From: Pseudorhodoplanes sp049324435
Lineage (GTDB): Bacteria; Pseudomonadota; Alphaproteobacteria; Rhizobiales; Xanthobacteraceae
Direction: 5' to 3'
Assembly (NCBI GenBank): GCA_049324435.1
Contig: JBMOOQ010000040.1
Coordinates: 62,001 to 126,000 of the forward strand
DNA: 64,000 nucleotides
The notes under the pieces were generated by a model. It saw only the letters and a list, made by a program, of their open reading frames with translations, was not told where the DNA came from and searched no databases. Positions 55,929-64,000 of the stretch are shown here, one piece after another. How positions within the stretch are numbered: the stretch's first letter is position 1; each line of letters opens with the position of its first letter. The position numbers were made by a program, and so were the translations under genes.

Positions 55929-56753
55929 CTATTTGCCGGTCGCCGCGAGCGCCGTGGTCTCGAACTGGGTGGCCTGCAGCACCATGTTGCCGACGAGACT
56001 GGCGACCGACAGGCGCACCGGTGCCAGGATCCGCGTGCCCGTAACCGGTGCCAGCCAGACTTCTATCTCGCGTCCCTCCGCCAGGAACTTGACCAGAGGA
56101 CTGGACGACCGGTGGCCGGACATCGGCGTGAACTTGATCGCGCAGACCAGCACCATGCTCTGCTTGCCGCTGTCGTTCTTGATCGTGTCGGTGCGCTTGT
56201 ATGACAGCGTGAGATCGTAGCGCCGCCGGCCGTCGAACATCGCAAGCGTCCGCTCGCAACCCGCGCGCTCCATCGGATCGTCGGACGATCCCGGAATCAG
56301 AAAAGCCGACAGCGGGTCGATGACGCCTGTCTTGTGTGCCGGTTCGATCGGGACCCGGTCGCTTTCATGCGGCGGCTCCTCGACCTTGAGGCTGACCACG
56401 CGCGCGTTATCGAACGCGATCTGGACGTTGACCTTTTCGTCTTCGCGCTCCACCGCCGACACGAAGCTCAGCGGCCGCGGACGGCCATCCTTCATTTGAC
56501 CCTTGACGGTGACGTTGCCTTCCCCCTTGACGAATAGGCTGAGGAAGCCGCTGACGCCTCCGCTGGCCGAGGTCGTGTAATCGGCGGCACCGATCTGGGT
56601 CCGCCATGTCAGTTTTCCGATGACGATGCCCGACATGCTGAGCGTATAGCGGGCGTCGAACTGCGCCTGAGCATGGGCTGGGCATGCGGCCGTGGCCGCT
56701 ATCGCCAGTCCGGCGACGAGCGCACCGAATACGCTTGCAAATAAAGAACGCAT
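55929..56753 (-). CDS. DUF3108 family exported protein
   Basis: The product (274 aa) has a signal peptide (residues 1-28, cleavage near A-H-A-Q) and then a single beta-rich DUF3108 domain. The RYTLSMSGIVIGKLTW segment is at its start. The family is thought to be periplasmic, with no known activity. The ATG at 56753 begins the signal peptide; an in-frame ATG at 56834 adds 27 residues with no visible conservation. Confidence 0.85.
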   Translation of the reverse strand: MRSLFASVFGALVAGLAIAATAACPAHAQAQFDARYTLSMSGIVIGKLTWRTQIGAADYTTSASGGVSGFLSLFVKGEGNVTVKGQMKDGRPRPLSFVSAVEREDEKVNVQIAFDNARVVSLKVEEPPHESDRVPIEPAHKTGVIDPLSAFLIPGSSDDPMERAGCERTLAMFDGRRRYDLTLSYKRTDTIKNDSGKQSMVLVCAIKFTPMSGHRSSSPLVKFLAEGREIEVWLAPVTGTRILAPVRLSVASLVGNMVLQATQFETTALAATGK

Positions 56754-56941
56754 CACGTTCGCCGCTTGCGGCGCAGGTGCGCCGGTCGCGTCCCCAATGG
56801 GCGGCACTATACGGCCCGGCCGGGACATTTGCATCCCCCGGCGGAATTTTCTGACGGAGCGGGTTCGGCAGAGTTAATCGCGGGTGGCCCGCATCATCGT
56901 GCGGGATATCGAGCGCGACCGCATACGATGTGTCCGCGCAA

Positions 56942-57058
56942 TACCAGCGCGCGGCGCGTATCGGCAATCACGCGCCCGCCATGTGCAATGCGGACGCGAT
57001 ATGCCGCGGGCACGATGGCGATGCGATGGGACGCATCGGATTTTTCAGGGGCTGCCGG
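56942..57058. repeat. 117-bp direct repeat, copy 1
   Basis: This copy shares 111 of 117 bases with 58350-58466 in the same orientation. It contains the hairpin CGATGCG/CGCATCG (57019-57038) followed by GATTTTT. The rest of the 359-bp gap (56835-57193) has no other visible feature apart from the GAAGGAGG ribosome site at 57181. The repeat is probably a dispersed genomic family; only these two copies are in this window. Confidence 0.9.
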
Positions 57059-57193
57059 ATGCGGGCGCTTCGCCCACCCACTGGAAAATTTGGACGCCAG
57101 TTGGGGATATCCAATGCGATGTTGGTTGTTGCCCTTCCGGGCTCCTTCGTTTTGTCGTTCTAATTCGCATTTTTAATAGAGAAGGAGGAAAGG

Positions 57194-58180
57194 ATGAGAT
57201 TAATCGGCAAAATTTCCGCGGCGGTTGTTACGGGCCTGCTGGCTTTGCCGGCGCCTGTCCAAGCTAACATTGATGAGGAGATTGCAGCTCTCGAGCGAGA
57301 AAATGAAAATCTGAAGAAGCGGGTTCGGCTCGAAGCGCTCAAGCGCGAGAATGCGGAGCTTCGAAAGCAGTTGGATACATCCGAAAAACAAGGAGGCGGC
57401 TCGCGGGGCGTAGCCGCGCGCCAGGCAAAGCCGTCCGTTTCGGAAGAAGATGCGACTCGTGTCGCGCGTCCGGAACGGGAAGCTTTTGCATACGGAACCC
57501 CCAACGATGAACACATGGCCCATTACAAGGCGCCAGTGCACCAATTTCTCCGTCCGAGGTGGGAAGGCTTTTCAATGGGCTTCCACGCTGGAATGGGATT
57601 TGGCAATTGGTCATCCACCGCAACAGCGAGTTCTTCATATGGGGACTTTTATCGTATACACCCAGACACGTCGTCTGTGCTCGGAGCTGTGGCGGGCTTC
57701 CAAGTCGGATACGCATGGCAGCTTGGCGCATTCGTTTTTGGTCCTGAGGCTGATCTCAGTGTCGGTTCAGTGAAGGCTGCGAGTTTGAGAAGTGTATCAA
57801 TTTCCAACCCGGGTTCAGGATTTTATTCCTCTTTCACGAACGAAAACCTGACATCAGCTGATTGGCTGTCCTCTGTCCGCGGCAAGATTGGCTTTGCCGC
57901 TGACGACTGGCTCTTTTTTGGCAGCGTAGGACTTGCGCTCCAAGGTTTTGAGGCCACCCGGTTCTTCGGCGGTACTGCAAGCGATGTCGCGGTGGGGTAC
58001 GCGGTGGGTGGTGGCCTGTCTTTTGCATTCAGTTCCAACTTATCTGCGAGGCTTGAATACTTGCGCTATGCGTTTCGAGACTACAGTTTGAGGTACGATT
58101 CAAATGGCTTCACGTCCATTACCACCATTGATCCCACCACGAACGTTGTGCGAGCGGGCCTAGATTGGAGGCTCAATTGA
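57194..58180 (+). CDS. Outer membrane beta-barrel protein with N-terminal coiled coil
   Basis: The product (328 aa) has a signal peptide (cleavage near P-V-Q-A, residue 25). A charged coiled coil of about 40 residues follows (ALERENENLKKRV, then RENAELRKQL). A linker leads to an eight-strand-like barrel with Omp25/RopB character (GFSMGFHAGMGFG, alternating aromatic strands) that ends VRAGLDWRLN. It starts after an excellent GAAGGAGG site. It is visibly more AT-rich than the genes to its left and is bracketed by the 117-bp repeats, so it may have been acquired. Confidence 0.87.
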   Translation: MRLIGKISAAVVTGLLALPAPVQANIDEEIAALERENENLKKRVRLEALKRENAELRKQLDTSEKQGGGSRGVAARQAKPSVSEEDATRVARPEREAFAYGTPNDEHMAHYKAPVHQFLRPRWEGFSMGFHAGMGFGNWSSTATASSSYGDFYRIHPDTSSVLGAVAGFQVGYAWQLGAFVFGPEADLSVGSVKAASLRSVSISNPGSGFYSSFTNENLTSADWLSSVRGKIGFAADDWLFFGSVGLALQGFEATRFFGGTASDVAVGYAVGGGLSFAFSSNLSARLEYLRYAFRDYSLRYDSNGFTSITTIDPTTNVVRAGLDWRLN

Positions 58181-58349
58181 TAGGAGGAGGGCCGAACGAC
58201 AGTAGGACGTTGCGTGATCAGTCCGAGCAACAACTAGCAGTATAGACTTTCTGGCTTCTTCCGCTCTTTGAATGGGACATCACTGTGTGAACCACAGCAC
58301 GACTTCTCCGCAGAGCGATGGCTTCGCAAACGATAAGAGGCCCACGGAG

Positions 58350-58466
58350 TACCAGCGCCCGGCGCGTATCGGCAATCACGCACCTGCCATGTGCAATGCG
58401 GACGCAATGCGCCGCGGGCACGATGGCGATGCGATGGGACGCATCGGATTTTTCAGGGGCTGCCGG
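58350..58466. repeat. 117-bp direct repeat, copy 2
   Basis: This is the second copy of the repeat at 56942-57058, with six substitutions and no gaps. It carries the same CGATGCG/CGCATCG hairpin and GATTTTT. It lies 57 bases to the left of the tRNA fragment. Confidence 0.9.
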
Positions 58467-58522
58467 GCGCTGCCCAAACCGCCGCACGCTTTCCAGCTCA
58501 GCTGAATTGGGGCTGCCTTGAT

Positions 58523-58567
58523 TGGCGCACCCGACACGATTCGAACGTGTGACCTTTGCCTTCGGAG
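58523..58567 (-). other. 3' fragment of tRNA-Arg(CCG): attachment site
   Basis: On the minus strand these 45 bases run from the anticodon loop (CTCCGAA, anticodon CCG) through GGCAA, the variable region and a T arm with GTTCGAATC to a CCA end. The sequence upstream of the loop does not form the 5' half of a tRNA, so this is a tRNA remnant, not a gene. Such a fragment next to an integrase is the usual displaced att site of an element that entered a tRNA gene; the break in the anticodon loop is typical. Confidence 0.85.
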
Positions 58568-58747
58568 CAATTTAACTCGCCCTACGCTCAAAAACGATAG
58601 GGCGCGCCATGTTACGCGATCTTACTGAAAGTGCTAATGAAATTGAAATTCGTGCCCGCCGCGCGTATCCTACGGCACGCTCTGATTTCGCTCCAATTGC
58701 TTACGTGGTGCTTACGCGAGCGAAGGGCATCAAGCCGGAGAAGTGCC

Positions 58748-60106
58748 GTGGCTAAGCTCACCAAGAGAGTGGTCGACGCTGCCGAGTTTCGCGAGAAAGA
58801 TTACGTCATCTGGGACGATGACCTGCCCGGCTTCGGCCTTCGTGTATTCGCGTCCGGCAAATGCAGCTATGTCATTCAATATAGATCCGCTGGCCGATCG
58901 CGTCGCTACACCATCGGCTTGCATGGTGTCTGGACGCCAGAGCTCGCAAGGAAAGAGGCGAAGATTCAGTTGGGCAGAGTCGCCCAAGGAGACAATCCCG
59001 CCGAGGAGCGCCAACTCGATCATAAGGCGATCACGGTCAAAGAACTGTGCGATCTCTACCTGAACGATCTGAAGGCGGGTCTCATACTCGGAAAAGGCGG
59101 TCGTCCAAAGAAGGCGACGACAATCGTCACCGACACAGGCCGCATCCACCGCCATATTATTCCACTGATCGGTACGCGGAGGGTCAAGGACCTCGTCAAG
59201 GCCGACATCAACAAGGTCTTGAAGGACATCATGGCCGGCAAGACTCGCGTTTCCGTCAAGACAAAGAAGCTGCGTGGAAAAGCCATTGTGCGCGGCGGAG
59301 CGGGAACAGCAACGCGCACTGTCGGCCTTCTCGGCGGAATCCTCACCTATGCTGTCGAAGCCGGCATCATCGAAATCAATCCCGCCCATGGAATCCGAAA
59401 GCCGAAGGACAACATTCGCAATCGCCGACTGACCGAGGCAGAGTATCGCACGCTCGGGGATATTTTGTGCAACGCTGCCAGGAACGAGAAGTATCAAATG
59501 ACGGTCGATATCATCCGCCAGATCGCTCTGACTGGGTGCCGCCGCACCGAGATGATCACGTTGCGGTGGGTGGAGGCAGATACAGAGGCAAGTTGCCTCC
59601 GGCTGATCGACAGCAAGGAAGGCGCCTCGACCCGACCGATCGGCTTGCCCGTTGTCGAATACTTGGAAAATCGCAGGGTCGACGCTGTCGGCACCTATGT
59701 CTTCCCCGGCCAGGAGGATGACAACGCGTTCGGCAGCTTTCCCAATCACTGGGAGAAGATTTTCGAGAACACACCGCTTGCCGATATCACGCCACACGTA
59801 CTGCGACACAGCTTCGCAAGCATCGCGAACGACCTTGGGTTCACCGAGGTCACTATCGCGGCCTTGGTCGGGCATTCCAAAGGCTCGGTTACGAGCAAAT
59901 ACATTCACACGCTTGACACTGCGCTGATCATGGCGGCCGACACCATCTCCGGCTACATCAACGGGTTACTCGACGGTGTCGAGTTCAAGCAGACGGCCTA
60001 CGCTCTCGATCGCGAATCCCGAAAGGCGGCGCTTGCGCGCTTCCTTCGCGAAGCCGCTGGCAAGGTTGATGCAAGAAGCGAAGAAACGGAGCGCCTTGCC
60101 GCTTAG
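58748..60106 (+). CDS. P4-type tyrosine integrase
   Basis: The product (452 aa) is a site-specific tyrosine recombinase. An N-terminal DUF4102-type arm-binding domain (about 5-85, DLPGFGLRVFASG) is followed by a core-binding domain and the catalytic domain. That domain has R265 (TGCRR), H350-x2-R353 (HVLRH), H376 (GHS) and the nucleophile Y385 (SKYIH), a full catalytic set. The GTG at 58748 follows GGAG by 7 bases; an upstream ATG at 58631 is less likely. It probably catalysed entry at the adjacent tRNA-Arg site. Confidence 0.93.
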   Translation: MAKLTKRVVDAAEFREKDYVIWDDDLPGFGLRVFASGKCSYVIQYRSAGRSRRYTIGLHGVWTPELARKEAKIQLGRVAQGDNPAEERQLDHKAITVKELCDLYLNDLKAGLILGKGGRPKKATTIVTDTGRIHRHIIPLIGTRRVKDLVKADINKVLKDIMAGKTRVSVKTKKLRGKAIVRGGAGTATRTVGLLGGILTYAVEAGIIEINPAHGIRKPKDNIRNRRLTEAEYRTLGDILCNAARNEKYQMTVDIIRQIALTGCRRTEMITLRWVEADTEASCLRLIDSKEGASTRPIGLPVVEYLENRRVDAVGTYVFPGQEDDNAFGSFPNHWEKIFENTPLADITPHVLRHSFASIANDLGFTEVTIAALVGHSKGSVTSKYIHTLDTALIMAADTISGYINGLLDGVEFKQTAYALDRESRKAALARFLREAAGKVDARSEETERLAA

Positions 60107-60472
60107 AGAGGTGTTCATCGTCGGCCTTGTCGCTAATGGTGCCTCCACATCATTTCGGCCCGTCACAATGGAGCTGGAGTTCAACCAAGCTTTTTGACCG
60201 GCCCGGAAACCCACAGCGCCGGGATAATCACAACTCTCCAAAGGAAGAGTCAGATAGGGAACACACCTTTGAGAGCTGCTCGAGCTCCGTAGCATCGCGG
60301 CAACACAAGGGGGCCATCTGTACGGCGATGTGGAGAGGCTTCACGTCGAACGCGCAAGGCCGAGTGCGTCGGTATTCTTCAATGATCGTAAGACAGCGGA
60401 GCGACGCGTAGCAAAAATACTTGCGTCCCTTGGCCAGACACGGCTCCGTCGTCGCTGTTACTCAAGCCGATG
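60107..60472. other. 366-bp spacer between convergent integrase and cargo genes
   Basis: This lies between two stop codons of convergent genes. No gene, hairpin with T run or repeat could be supported. A short plus-strand open frame overlaps the end of the partner gene and looks non-coding. Confidence 0.5.
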
Positions 60473-61954
60473 CTACGCAACCCCAATGTCAAGGGCTTCA
60501 TCGATCATGGCGAGCGCCGCGTGGGCATCTTCTTTGCTTCGATGCCATGCTATGGCGCGCGTGCCATCGGCTTTCGAAGCGAGCTCAGCGATCTCATATG
60601 AGAACCGATCGACGATGGCGCGCGCGGCCGTGATGTAGCCCAACGGAAACGGATAGCCGGTTGCCGGATCAGGCGCATGCACCAAAACGAAGGCCCAAGA
60701 CCCCGGCTTCACGATCAATTCCAGTGCATTCGGTAGCTCAGTAGCGGGAACCGCTAGACACCGATCAAATACAGCCGAGAGCGAAGCCGTCGGTCCGTAG
60801 AGTTTCGACCAGAATCTATCGGGGCCAGCCGCGTCACGCGTTCGGGCCAAAAGCACGGTCCCATCGTCGGACGCGTGTGCAATAGAGAGTGCCGTGGCAA
60901 GACTTGCGAAAGGCAGAGAGCGGCCCCACGAAGGGCTTTCGGGTGGAAGCCAGAACACAGGTGCCTTGGTCGCGGTCTGTGCGCCGCCAATGCTCTGTGT
61001 CCAATCGAGCAGAGCCGCGCGAACGGCAGTCGTTGCGGTCGAACCGATAAGACGCAAGCCTGGTTCAGCCGGATGGGGAAGAGCGCGATCTTGGTTGCTC
61101 CCGCATAAGTCGGCCCACGACGACACATCTTGCGTCGAACGGACCCCGTCGCGCCGAAATACGCCGCCGTCAAGTTCACCGACAAGTTCGAAAGCGGCCG
61201 CGTGATCGGACGGCGCCGCGAAATCCTTCAAGCGCGTGCTCAGCGCCGATATGAGTGCATTCCGCGAGCCGGCGCGACCTTTCCCCGCAAGTTCCGAGAA
61301 GTCTGCTTCGACCGCCGCCATATCACCCGAGCGCCAGCGGACTGGGATTTGAAAGACCGCGGGGAAAGTCCCGATTGGCTGCACGTCATCGATTGAATGG
61401 AGCCTTGTCTCTTCGTCCCACGCGCGCCGACCGTATCTTTGCCGCCACTCGTGGAAATGGAGCTCGAAGGCATCCTCAGCGGCCTTCGCGGCCGCTGCGG
61501 CTTTCTCCCGATCCGGCAGCTTGAGCTCTTCGACGATTCGCGCTTCGCGCGGGTTGAGCTTGCCTTCCTCAACAGGTGCGAAAGCCGCAAGATCGAACGA
61601 GATAGTTGTGGCGAGGTCCTCGACCTCATACAGATCCAACGTGTCCGTACTCGGTGATAGCGCTTCTTGTCCGCGTTCAGAAAGGACGAGCTGGCCGTTC
61701 CGCTCACTGACCAGACCCGTGCCGAGCACGTCCTCCAAAAGGACCTTCGTCTCGCTCGGTTCGAAATCAAAGAAACCTGCCATGTCGTCAAGGCGAATGC
61801 CTTTGACGAGATGGACCAGACGCGTTGCGTATTCGGTTGCGACCGGAGTTCGCGTCCGCTTCATGATCATCGCCGCGACCCGGAATTTCTGGGCGCGAAC
61901 TTGGAACGATACAGAATCGACCTCGACGCCGTGATCTTGAGGAGTTGTTGCCAT
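60473..61954 (-). CDS. Unrecognised 493-aa partner of the SF1 helicase
   Basis: The product is soluble and not recognised. Residues about 15-95 look like a winged helix-turn-helix (VEYATRLVHLVKG region, then ERNGQLVLSERGQEAL). Residues about 140-175 are a charged helix, and the C-terminal 230 residues form an alpha/beta domain with WLPPESPSWGRSLPFASLA and a PLGYITAARAIVDRF segment. No HKD, nuclease or TIR motif was found by eye. The ATG is 3 bases after the helicase stop, so the two are translated from one message and probably work together. Confidence 0.78.
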   Translation of the reverse strand: MATTPQDHGVEVDSVSFQVRAQKFRVAAMIMKRTRTPVATEYATRLVHLVKGIRLDDMAGFFDFEPSETKVLLEDVLGTGLVSERNGQLVLSERGQEALSPSTDTLDLYEVEDLATTISFDLAAFAPVEEGKLNPREARIVEELKLPDREKAAAAAKAAEDAFELHFHEWRQRYGRRAWDEETRLHSIDDVQPIGTFPAVFQIPVRWRSGDMAAVEADFSELAGKGRAGSRNALISALSTRLKDFAAPSDHAAAFELVGELDGGVFRRDGVRSTQDVSSWADLCGSNQDRALPHPAEPGLRLIGSTATTAVRAALLDWTQSIGGAQTATKAPVFWLPPESPSWGRSLPFASLATALSIAHASDDGTVLLARTRDAAGPDRFWSKLYGPTASLSAVFDRCLAVPATELPNALELIVKPGSWAFVLVHAPDPATGYPFPLGYITAARAIVDRFSYEIAELASKADGTRAIAWHRSKEDAHAALAMIDEALDIGVA

Positions 61955-61957
61955 GCG

Positions 61958-64000
61958 TCACCTAATTCGGTCATCGGGGAAAACCCGGCCTTGGGGACGC
62001 AGGGTCTGCAGAACCCGGGAGAGCGGATGATCCTTGTCATTGAACATCTGCGCGGACCCGACGATGACCAAGCGTTCCATGGCTCGCGAAAGTGCAACGT
62101 TGATCCGGTTTTCGGTGCGCAAAAAGCCCATGTTGTATTCCGGATTGCTTCGCACCAGCGACACGATGACGATCCGGTTCTCCTTCCCTTGATAGGAGTC
62201 GACGGTGTCGATCTTCACCAGATCCCGAAACGCCTCTGGCAGTCCTGATGTGACGAATTGTTCCTCAATCAAGGCGGCCTGAGGTCCGTACATGCAGATG
62301 ACACCGATCAGCGGTTCGTCCTTTTTGACGTCAGCCTTCGCCGCATCGAGGAACGCGGGTGTTGACGCGATAACCCGCAACAAGGCCATCACGGCATTTG
62401 CTTCGCGCCGGTTCACGTAGCTGCTTCCGACTGCTGCTTCCCGGCGCCCCGATCTGGAGTGACCTGTATCGATCCACGTCAATTCGTCATCGAGCGGTCT
62501 GGGCAAGAGCCGATAGTGTTCCGGCGGCGGCCCGCGCTCAGGCGTTAGCTCTTGGCCCTTGTAGAACGCGTCGGCCACCACGGTGCAGATCTTTGGAGCC
62601 ATTCTGTACTGCTTTCGCAGACTTCGGGCGACCGCACGACCGTAGTCAGAATGAAAGGCGCGCTCGAAGTCGCTCCGCTGCAGCTCCTTCCGTGGGAGGT
62701 TACCCAGCCGCGGCCCGATGGCGTTGAGCAAATCATGATCGTAGAGCGGCGGGAGCTGGCGGTGGTCTCCGACGAGAAGAATGCGGCGCCCCGACTGCAT
62801 GCCCACAGCGAGTTCGCTCGGTGTGCAACGTGCTGCCTCGTCGATGATCACAAGGTCAAATGCGTTCCGATCGAGTTGAATGCCAGGTCGGCCGATGCCG
62901 ACACAAGTCCCGCAGATCAGGTTCCGGCTGCGGGCGAGAAGCTCTTCAAGGCTTCTGTGGCGAATGCCTAGAACCGAAGTCCATTCATTCGCCAAGCTCA
63001 ACAGGCGAAGCAGGCGCCGTCGCGCATCAGGATCGTTGACCGCGTGGCGCGAAGCCAGATCGTCTCGCAGTTGTTCCAGTGTGCTGCGCGGTTCGTCGCC
63101 CTCGATTAGTCCTCTTTCTTTGAGCGCAGTGCTCCACACATCCTTCAGTTGGGCGAGGCGCTCTCGCGCGGCGGCGACGACATCTGGCCCAATGTCGCTG
63201 GCGATATCGGCCTCACAAAGCTCGATTTGATGAAAGAGAGAGCCAAACACGGCTTCAACCTCGATCGCTTCGGACACGTAGTTCCGATCCAGGCCAAGCC
63301 GTCCGGCTGCCCAGCCGACTCGCTCCTTCATGCCGGCGCGGAAGAGCTCTCGATATCGATCTTGAATCGCTCGCGCGTGATACTGGCGCAGCGCAGGTGA
63401 TATTTTCTCATGGTACCCAACCCGAAGCGGGGAAATGTCACCTCCCAGACGCTCCGACACTTGCAGGATGCGCTCGGCCGCGGTGTTTACTGCCTCGTTC
63501 GATTGCGACAGTACAAGTACATTTCGCATGCGGGCATGGGTGAGTGCGTAGTGCACGAGAGACGCTATAAATAGCGTCTTGCCGGTGCCAGGCGGGCCTT
63601 GAAGCAGACCTACCGGTCCAAACTTCCAGAGGTGTTTCAGAGCGCCGGCCTGGTCGTCGTTGAGCCGGTAGGGAGCGATGTCTTCATCGCCGACTTCCCC
63701 GCCGACATCCTTCGGTGCTGCAGTGTTTTGCGGATCGAAGTAGCCGATCAGATCTCTTACCTGCGCGCGGCCTTCGAGTATTCGCGACACCGCCCGAGAC
63801 CGCCGTTGGAAGCTGGTGAAGTCATCCGAGGTCTGAAGGCGGAGAGTGGCTCCAGAGCGTAAACCGCGGTGTCCCCTGACGTTCCTGATCAACAACGTCG
63901 TCCCGCGCGAGCGCGCAAGATCGAGATCGCCAATCTTGTAGCCGTTCCAGGTCACTCCGATGGGCTGTCCGTCGGCTGGCTCTAGCTCGGACAACACGTC
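61958..64000 (-). CDS. Upf1-like superfamily 1 helicase, N-terminus beyond window
   Basis: At least 680 residues are visible and the frame is still open at the right edge. The helicase motifs are intact: Walker A GPPGTGKT (about 63576-63599), VIIDEAARC (Walker B), GDHRQLPP (motif III), KQYRMAPKI (motif IV), VDSYQGKENRIVIVSLVRSN (motif V) and NVALSRAMERLVIVG (motif VI). The family unwinds DNA or RNA; bacterial members in islands often belong to antiphage systems. The partner gene follows after 3 bases. Confidence 0.88.
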   Translation of the reverse strand, partial: DVLSELEPADGQPIGVTWNGYKIGDLDLARSRGTTLLIRNVRGHRGLRSGATLRLQTSDDFTSFQRRSRAVSRILEGRAQVRDLIGYFDPQNTAAPKDVGGEVGDEDIAPYRLNDDQAGALKHLWKFGPVGLLQGPPGTGKTLFIASLVHYALTHARMRNVLVLSQSNEAVNTAAERILQVSERLGGDISPLRVGYHEKISPALRQYHARAIQDRYRELFRAGMKERVGWAAGRLGLDRNYVSEAIEVEAVFGSLFHQIELCEADIASDIGPDVVAAARERLAQLKDVWSTALKERGLIEGDEPRSTLEQLRDDLASRHAVNDPDARRRLLRLLSLANEWTSVLGIRHRSLEELLARSRNLICGTCVGIGRPGIQLDRNAFDLVIIDEAARCTPSELAVGMQSGRRILLVGDHRQLPPLYDHDLLNAIGPRLGNLPRKELQRSDFERAFHSDYGRAVARSLRKQYRMAPKICTVVADAFYKGQELTPERGPPPEHYRLLPRPLDDELTWIDTGHSRSGRREAAVGSSYVNRREANAVMALLRVIASTPAFLDAAKADVKKDEPLIGVICMYGPQAALIEEQFVTSGLPEAFRDLVKIDTVDSYQGKENRIVIVSLVRSNPEYNMGFLRTENRINVALSRAMERLVIVGSAQMFNDKDHPLSRVLQTLRPQGRVFPDDRIR

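Larger units (their letters stand above)
58523..64000. mobile_element. Left end of an integrated element at tRNA-Arg(CCG)
   Basis: The element is inferred from the tRNA 3' fragment and the adjacent P4-type integrase. From tRNA polarity, the element should extend to the right and the intact tRNA-Arg(CCG) should be at its far end beyond the window. Visible cargo is the helicase and its partner. No transposase, conjugation or phage structural gene is seen in this part. Confidence 0.75.

Noticed and set aside
58523..58620. A complete tRNA-Arg gene
   Set aside because: Only the 3' part from the anticodon loop is present; the upstream bases do not form the D arm or acceptor strand.
1..64000. CRISPR arrays
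   Set aside because: No regularly spaced short direct repeats were seen; the only tandem repeat is the 15-bp DEPKT unit.

Overview
The window looks like chromosomal DNA of a GC-rich alphaproteobacterium of the order Rhizobiales, most like the Bradyrhizobium / Rhodopseudomonas / Xanthobacteraceae group. This rests on the rpsT-dnaA-dnaN-recF-gyrB block, Tad/Cpa pilus genes with rhizobial features, the LplT-PlsC-acyl-ACP-synthetase fusion, the malic enzyme-phosphotransacetylase fusion, a chemoreceptor ending in a CheR-tether-like GWEEF, and palindromic intergenic repeats of the kind common in this order. The genus is an inference.

Layout. 1-4495 (minus strand): Tad pilus operon cpaB-cpaC-cpaD-like lipoprotein-cpaE, with the probable start of cpaF cut by the left edge. 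4807-13804: lipid recycling fusion protein, a membrane protein, an EamA exporter, a MliC-type lysozyme inhibitor, an aminotransferase, a small K+-channel-like protein and a HlyC/CorC protein. 13864-23395: a carbon-acid catabolic district with an IlvD/Edd dehydratase, a TRAP transporter (DctP, hairpin, DctQ, DctM), an orphan solute-binding protein, a PEP mutase/isocitrate lyase family enzyme, a GNAT, an SDR and a DenD-like erythronate dehydrogenase. 23504-25320: a methionine aminopeptidase, a rhodanese and a small unknown. 25334-29248: an IclR regulator divergent from a Rieske oxygenase and a glutamine-synthetase-like ligase, with a clear palindromic operator and a 150-bp palindromic repeat. 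29463-33674: a chemoreceptor and an ABC-F ATPase.

33691-34663 holds an AbiEii-like nucleotidyltransferase and a small overlapping partner, a candidate toxin-antitoxin pair. 34692-42922 is the replication block gyrB-recF-dnaN-dnaA-rpsT, with a 1-kb spacer upstream of dnaA and no visible oriC. 43085-56753 is mixed housekeeping: a DapA-family lyase, malic enzyme, GlcG-like protein, MsrA, YqhA family, a polysaccharide export lipoprotein, dienelactone hydrolase, LLM oxidoreductase, a Pro-rich membrane-anchored protein, an L,D-transpeptidase, nitroreductase, an HtrA-fold pseudoprotease and a DUF3108 protein.

The right end is accessory. A 117-bp sequence occurs twice in direct orientation around an AT-richer outer membrane protein gene. 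Next to it a 45-bp 3' piece of a tRNA-Arg(CCG) gene abuts a P4-type tyrosine integrase, which marks the left boundary of an integrated element running off the right edge. Its visible cargo is a tightly linked pair: an Upf1-like superfamily 1 helicase (cut by the edge) and an unrecognised 493-residue protein. This is the best candidate in the window for an undescribed, possibly defensive, system.
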